DNA of 64,000 nucleotides from VXYL01 sp965116345 (GTDB lineage: Bacteria > Pseudomonadota > Gammaproteobacteria > Pseudomonadales > Azotimanducaceae): contig OZ220680.1 in the NCBI GenBank assembly GCA_965116345.1, positions 2,108,001 through 2,172,000 of the forward strand, given 5' to 3'. This document shows positions 61,284 through 64,000 of the stretch, in pieces; the first letter of the stretch is position 1; each line of letters starts with the position of its first letter. A program made the position numbers and the translations under genes. The notes under the pieces are model-generated. The model saw nothing but the letters and a program-made list of their open reading frames with translations, was not told the DNA's origin and did not search any database.

Positions 61284-62200
61284 CGATGCGCGCGTGTCGC
61301 GATGCGTTCGGCGCACCCGGCGTCGAGGTCTCGGGCCTGCTCGACAAGCAGCCGCTTGTCGGCATCGGTCGCGGACTTGTCGGAAGCACGCAACAGCAGC
61401 TTGGCGAGCGCCCGGTAGTCCACCGCCAACTCGCGCGCGAGTCGCTGGTCCACGCCGCCACCGTATTCCGAGGCCGCGATGGCCTGGAAGTAGTCACCGG
61501 CTCGCTCCCGGCACTCGCCCCAGACGACCGCGTTCCACCAATTGCCGTGCTCGCCGGCATGCCCGGCATCGATGGCAGCGAGCCAATTGCCGTAGGCATC
61601 GGCACCGAAGCCATAGCCCTCCTCGGCAAACTGCGCCGGTGCCCGCCACGCATCGACGGCGAAGTCCAGGGCGGCGTCGACGGCGGTCGCATCGGGACGG
61701 CGTTCGTCGCATACCAGCCGGAAAAAGGTCATCGGCGGACCAAAACCATACTCCTGCCACGTCCCGAAGCTCATCCGCGCCGGCGTGGTGTCGGCGCCCG
61801 GTTCTCCCCAAGGCTGGGCAAGGAGGAAACACGCATCGTCGTAACCGAGCAGGAGCTGGTGGTCGAGATTCAGGACCGAACACAGCACACCCCGATCCAG
61901 ACAGTCGCGCACGAGTTTCTCGACGCGCTCCCTGTCGCCCCTGCCGGCACCCGGCGGCACGGTGTCGAGTTCCTCCAGCTCGAGGCCCAGGTTCCGCAGC
62001 AGCTCGACGAAGCGGAAATTGCGCCAGCAGTAGGGGCCGCTGGGGCACAACTCCTCATGGATGTTGATGACGAAGGCATGTCCCGAGAGCACGAACGCCT
62101 CGGCTTCGCTGCAGCCGAGGCCGTAGTGGTCGAGGGCACCTTTGACGACCCCCATCAGGGACGCGTTACAGGGCGGTTGCCGCAGGCCCGAAATTCGCAT
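61280..62200 (-). CDS. BtrH_N-like (papain-fold) protein of unknown function
   Basis: A 306-residue protein. The N-terminal half resembles butirosin biosynthesis protein H: a Cys near the start (RQPPCNASLMGVVKGALDHYG), then SGHAFVINIHEELCPSGPYCW, and LLLGYDDACFLLAQPWGE with an Asp, giving a possible Cys-His-Asp arrangement. The C-terminal half is helical (AVDYRALAKLLLRASDKSATD). ATG 62200. The likely chemistry is thioester or amide transfer or cleavage. It is coupled to the NmrA-like gene. Confidence 0.6.
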   Translation of the reverse strand: MRISGLRQPPCNASLMGVVKGALDHYGLGCSEAEAFVLSGHAFVINIHEELCPSGPYCWRNFRFVELLRNLGLELEELDTVPPGAGRGDRERVEKLVRDCLDRGVLCSVLNLDHQLLLGYDDACFLLAQPWGEPGADTTPARMSFGTWQEYGFGPPMTFFRLVCDERRPDATAVDAALDFAVDAWRAPAQFAEEGYGFGADAYGNWLAAIDAGHAGEHGNWWNAVVWGECRERAGDYFQAIAASEYGGGVDQRLARELAVDYRALAKLLLRASDKSATDADKRLLVEQARDLDAGCAERIATRAHR

Positions 62201-62279
62201 CGTTCACTCTGTTCTTGCTCAGACACATTTGGCACTCGCGTCGTCGTAGCATAGCGACTTCAACCGTAGAGAGGTGATC

Positions 62280-62750
62280 GTGCGCAATGCGCCGCGAGTA
62301 GCCGTCGTGCGTCGTTCGTTCCAGGCACTCGCGTGCGCGCTGCTGGTCGTCGTGGCAGCATGCGATCCGGTGTTCGTATTCTCCGGGGGTGAACTCTCGG
62401 GCACCGAGCGGTCCCAGCCCGCCGACTGGGGATTCACCCGGGACTTCCACACGATTCAGATCGAAACCCGGCCCACCGATCCCTACTCGGTCAACGTCTG
62501 GGGTGTCGCCGTGAACCGCCACTTCTACGTGGCCTCCGACAGCGGGGAGTCCCAATGGGCGCGAGCGATCGAGGCGGAGCCACGGGTGCGGCTCAGGATC
62601 GGCGACGACATATACAAACTCACGGCGAAACGTGCCGAGGATCCTGGCGAACTCGAGGACGTGATCGACGCCTACATCGAGAAGTATGGTGGCGACCGGG
62701 AGCGGAGCTTTGTCAGGGAAGCGTGGGTGTACCGACTCGGATCGCAATGA
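62280..62750 (+). CDS. Lipoprotein with DUF2255/PNPOx-like domain
   Basis: A 156-residue predicted lipoprotein. Signal peptide ends at a lipobox VVAAC (Cys near residue 22 of the processed precursor). The mature part reads WGFTRDFHTIQIETRPTDP, VNVWGVAVNRHFYVASDSGE and ARAIEAEPRVRLRIGDDIYK, the beta-barrel pattern of PNPOx-like nitroreductase relatives (DUF2255). GTG 62280 is chosen for its AGAGAGG ribosome binding site at 5 nt; GTG 62274 is alternative. It overlaps the next gene by ATGA. Confidence 0.65.
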   Translation: MRNAPRVAVVRRSFQALACALLVVVAACDPVFVFSGGELSGTERSQPADWGFTRDFHTIQIETRPTDPYSVNVWGVAVNRHFYVASDSGESQWARAIEAEPRVRLRIGDDIYKLTAKRAEDPGELEDVIDAYIEKYGGDRERSFVREAWVYRLGSQ

Positions 62751-63331
62751 CCAGCACGTCCAACGCCACCGACAAAAGCCGTTGGCTCACCGCCGCCAAT
62801 GCGCTTTCCGCGTTGCGGCTCGCCGCGGCGCCGTTCTCGCTCGCCGCCGTTCTCGACGGCCAGTGGCGGCTGGCCGGCTGGATATTCGTGGCGGCCGTGG
62901 CAAGCGACTTCCTCGACGGCATCATCGCCCGCTGGCGCCGAACGGTGTCGCCCCTTGGCGGGATCCTCGACCACACCGCCGACGCCGTCTTCGTCACCCT
63001 CACCTTGTGGGGGATCGCCTATGCCGAGGTGGACGCGGGCATCGACGTCGTTCCCGGCATTCTCCCGTGGTTCATAGCCCTCGCGTTCCTGCAGTACCTG
63101 CTGGATTCGAAGGCGCTGGCCGGCCAGCCGCTGCGCACCTCCCGCCTGGGGCGCGCCAACGGCATCGCCTACTTCGTCATCGCGGGTACGGTAATCGGGC
63201 GCAATTCGCTCGACATCGATTGGCTGCCGGACGAGGCGATCTACTGGGCAGCGCTCTTGGTGCTCGTGTCGACCCTCGCATCCATGTTCGACCGCCTGCG
63301 CGCCCTCAACCGCAGTCGTGACGAAGGATGA
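62747..63331 (+). CDS. CDP-alcohol phosphatidyltransferase family protein
   Basis: A 194-residue membrane enzyme that joins a CDP-activated lipid to an alcohol. The signature DGX2ARX8GX3DX3D is complete in SDFLDGIIARWRR and GGILDHTAD (about residues 53-81). Several membrane helices follow. ATG 62747 overlaps the lipoprotein gene stop (ATGA). The acceptor (glycerol phosphate, serine, inositol or other) cannot be told from the sequence. Confidence 0.9.
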   Translation: MTSTSNATDKSRWLTAANALSALRLAAAPFSLAAVLDGQWRLAGWIFVAAVASDFLDGIIARWRRTVSPLGGILDHTADAVFVTLTLWGIAYAEVDAGIDVVPGILPWFIALAFLQYLLDSKALAGQPLRTSRLGRANGIAYFVIAGTVIGRNSLDIDWLPDEAIYWAALLVLVSTLASMFDRLRALNRSRDEG

Positions 63332-63401
63332 TCCGCTGCGATGTTGAATCCTTGTCCGTGTCCGGTCCATGCTTCGCAGCTTTAGCGCTTCGGAGCGAGC
63401 C

Positions 63402-63722
63402 ATGATCCTCACCACCACGCCCACGGTCGAAGGCAAGACCATTCGCGACTACCACGGCCTCGTGACCGGGGAAGCGATCATCGGCACCAACATCTTTCGG
63501 GACTTCTTCGCCAACGTCCGCGACGTCGTGGGTGGCCGTTCCGCTGCCTACGAACGGGAACTCAAGAAGGCGCGCGAACTCGCCATCGACGAGATCGAGG
63601 CGGCGGCGCGCGAACTGGGTGCAGACGCCGTGGTCGGCATCGATCTTGACTATGAAGTGGTCGGTTCCGACGGCTCGATGATGATGGTCTCGGTCAACGG
63701 CACCGCCGTGACCCTGGGCTGA
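63402..63722 (+). CDS. ybjQ: YbjQ family (UPF0145) heavy-metal-binding-domain protein
   Basis: A 106-residue protein. Typical YbjQ segments are MILTTTPTVEGKTIRDYHG, VTGEAIIGTNIFRDFFANV and ARELGADAVVGIDLDYEVVG. The ATG is chosen because family members begin MI.TTT. The pentameric family has a metal-binding-like fold and no settled function. Confidence 0.92.
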   Translation: MILTTTPTVEGKTIRDYHGLVTGEAIIGTNIFRDFFANVRDVVGGRSAAYERELKKARELAIDEIEAAARELGADAVVGIDLDYEVVGSDGSMMMVSVNGTAVTLG

Positions 63723-63750
63723 ACCCGCCCGGGGCTTGAGGGACCTCTCG

Positions 63751-64000
63751 GTGTCCCAAGCGTCGGCCCCGACCAGGAGGGGAACGGGGCTGGGCCACGA
63801 GCCCGGCGATGGCGGGACCCTACCGTCCACCGCGCCGGACGACCTGCTCCGGGTCTTCGCGAGTCGCGGCCTCGTCGTACTCGCACCCGAGGACCTCGGC
63901 ATCGCCCCCGGCATCCACGCGGCGATCTACGAGAAGGAACGGCAAGCCGTGGCTGCCGGCCGTTACGTCACGGCCGCACTCATTCCCGAGGTCCTGGACG
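63751..64000 (+). CDS. Start of a gene, possibly PhyH family (partial)
   Basis: From GTG 63751 the frame is open to the window end (83 codons). It reads LPSTAPDDLLRVFASRGLVV, then APEDLGIAPGIHAAIYEKE and RYVTAALIPEVLD, a pattern I associate, with low certainty, with the N-terminus of long phytanoyl-CoA-dioxygenase-like proteins. The catalytic residues would lie beyond the window. Confidence 0.4.
   Translation, partial: MSQASAPTRRGTGLGHEPGDGGTLPSTAPDDLLRVFASRGLVVLAPEDLGIAPGIHAAIYEKERQAVAAGRYVTAALIPEVLD

Overview
The window is high-GC, densely coding bacterial DNA. Gene content and order (nrdR-ribD-nusB-thiL-pgpA, carA-carB-greA, xseB, a proteobacterial-type ppc, DNA polymerase II) point to a gammaproteobacterium, probably a marine or host-associated heterotroph. 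This is inferred from gene order and family recognition only. No rRNA, tRNA or CRISPR array was found.

Layout. 1-12.1 kb is a housekeeping block: radA, nrdR, ribD, nusB, thiL and pgpA on the plus strand; xseB with a small upstream partner gene; a cysteine-rich small membrane protein; a crotonase; then greA, carB and carA on the minus strand, with a terminator-like hairpin in the carA leader. 12.5-17.5 kb is an eroded accessory island: a GPP34-family gene, a DNA methyltransferase with altered motifs, an Mrr restriction gene broken by a frameshift, two separate remnants of tyrosine-recombinase (integrase) genes, and a compact BrnT/HTH toxin-antitoxin pair whose promoter spacer is a palindrome. 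17.5-23.8 kb holds a GST and a complete heterotetrameric sarcosine oxidase operon (soxBDAG) that runs into a toxin-antitoxin scar. 23.8-30 kb holds recQ, ppc and an Omp85-type outer-membrane protein.

30-34.2 kb is a small catabolic or tailoring cluster: a crotonase, then an overlapping operon of two different phytanoyl-CoA-dioxygenase (PhyH) family enzymes and an NAD(P)-dependent reductase. 34.5-38 kb contains two divergent paralogues of a membrane-anchored six-cysteine protein I do not recognise, flanking a 5'-truncated TonB-dependent receptor. 38-43.7 kb has a MATE transporter bordered by 9-bp tandem repeats, a cytochrome c', a cupin/cytochrome b561 pair, a FadB/FadJ-like bifunctional beta-oxidation enzyme, and two copies of a REP/MITE-like hairpin, each between convergent genes. 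43.7-57.2 kb carries secreted hydrolases, a GH51 arabinofuranosidase, a TPR protein, a HAD phosphatase, a DM13 protein, an aldo-keto reductase, a flavin monooxygenase, DNA polymerase II, two SDRs and a third PhyH enzyme. 57.2-64 kb has vapBC, an orphan yejBE-type peptide permease pair, a BtrH-like protein coupled to an NmrA-like reductase, a lipoprotein coupled to a CDP-alcohol phosphatidyltransferase, a YbjQ protein and the start of one more gene.

Metabolically, the recognisable genes fit a heterotroph using methylated amines (sarcosine), acyl-CoAs, peptides and arabinose-containing sugars, with several non-heme iron dioxygenases of unknown substrate. The parts I cannot place in a known system are the six-cysteine paralogue pair, the PhyH-PhyH-reductase operon and the 8-cysteine membrane protein.
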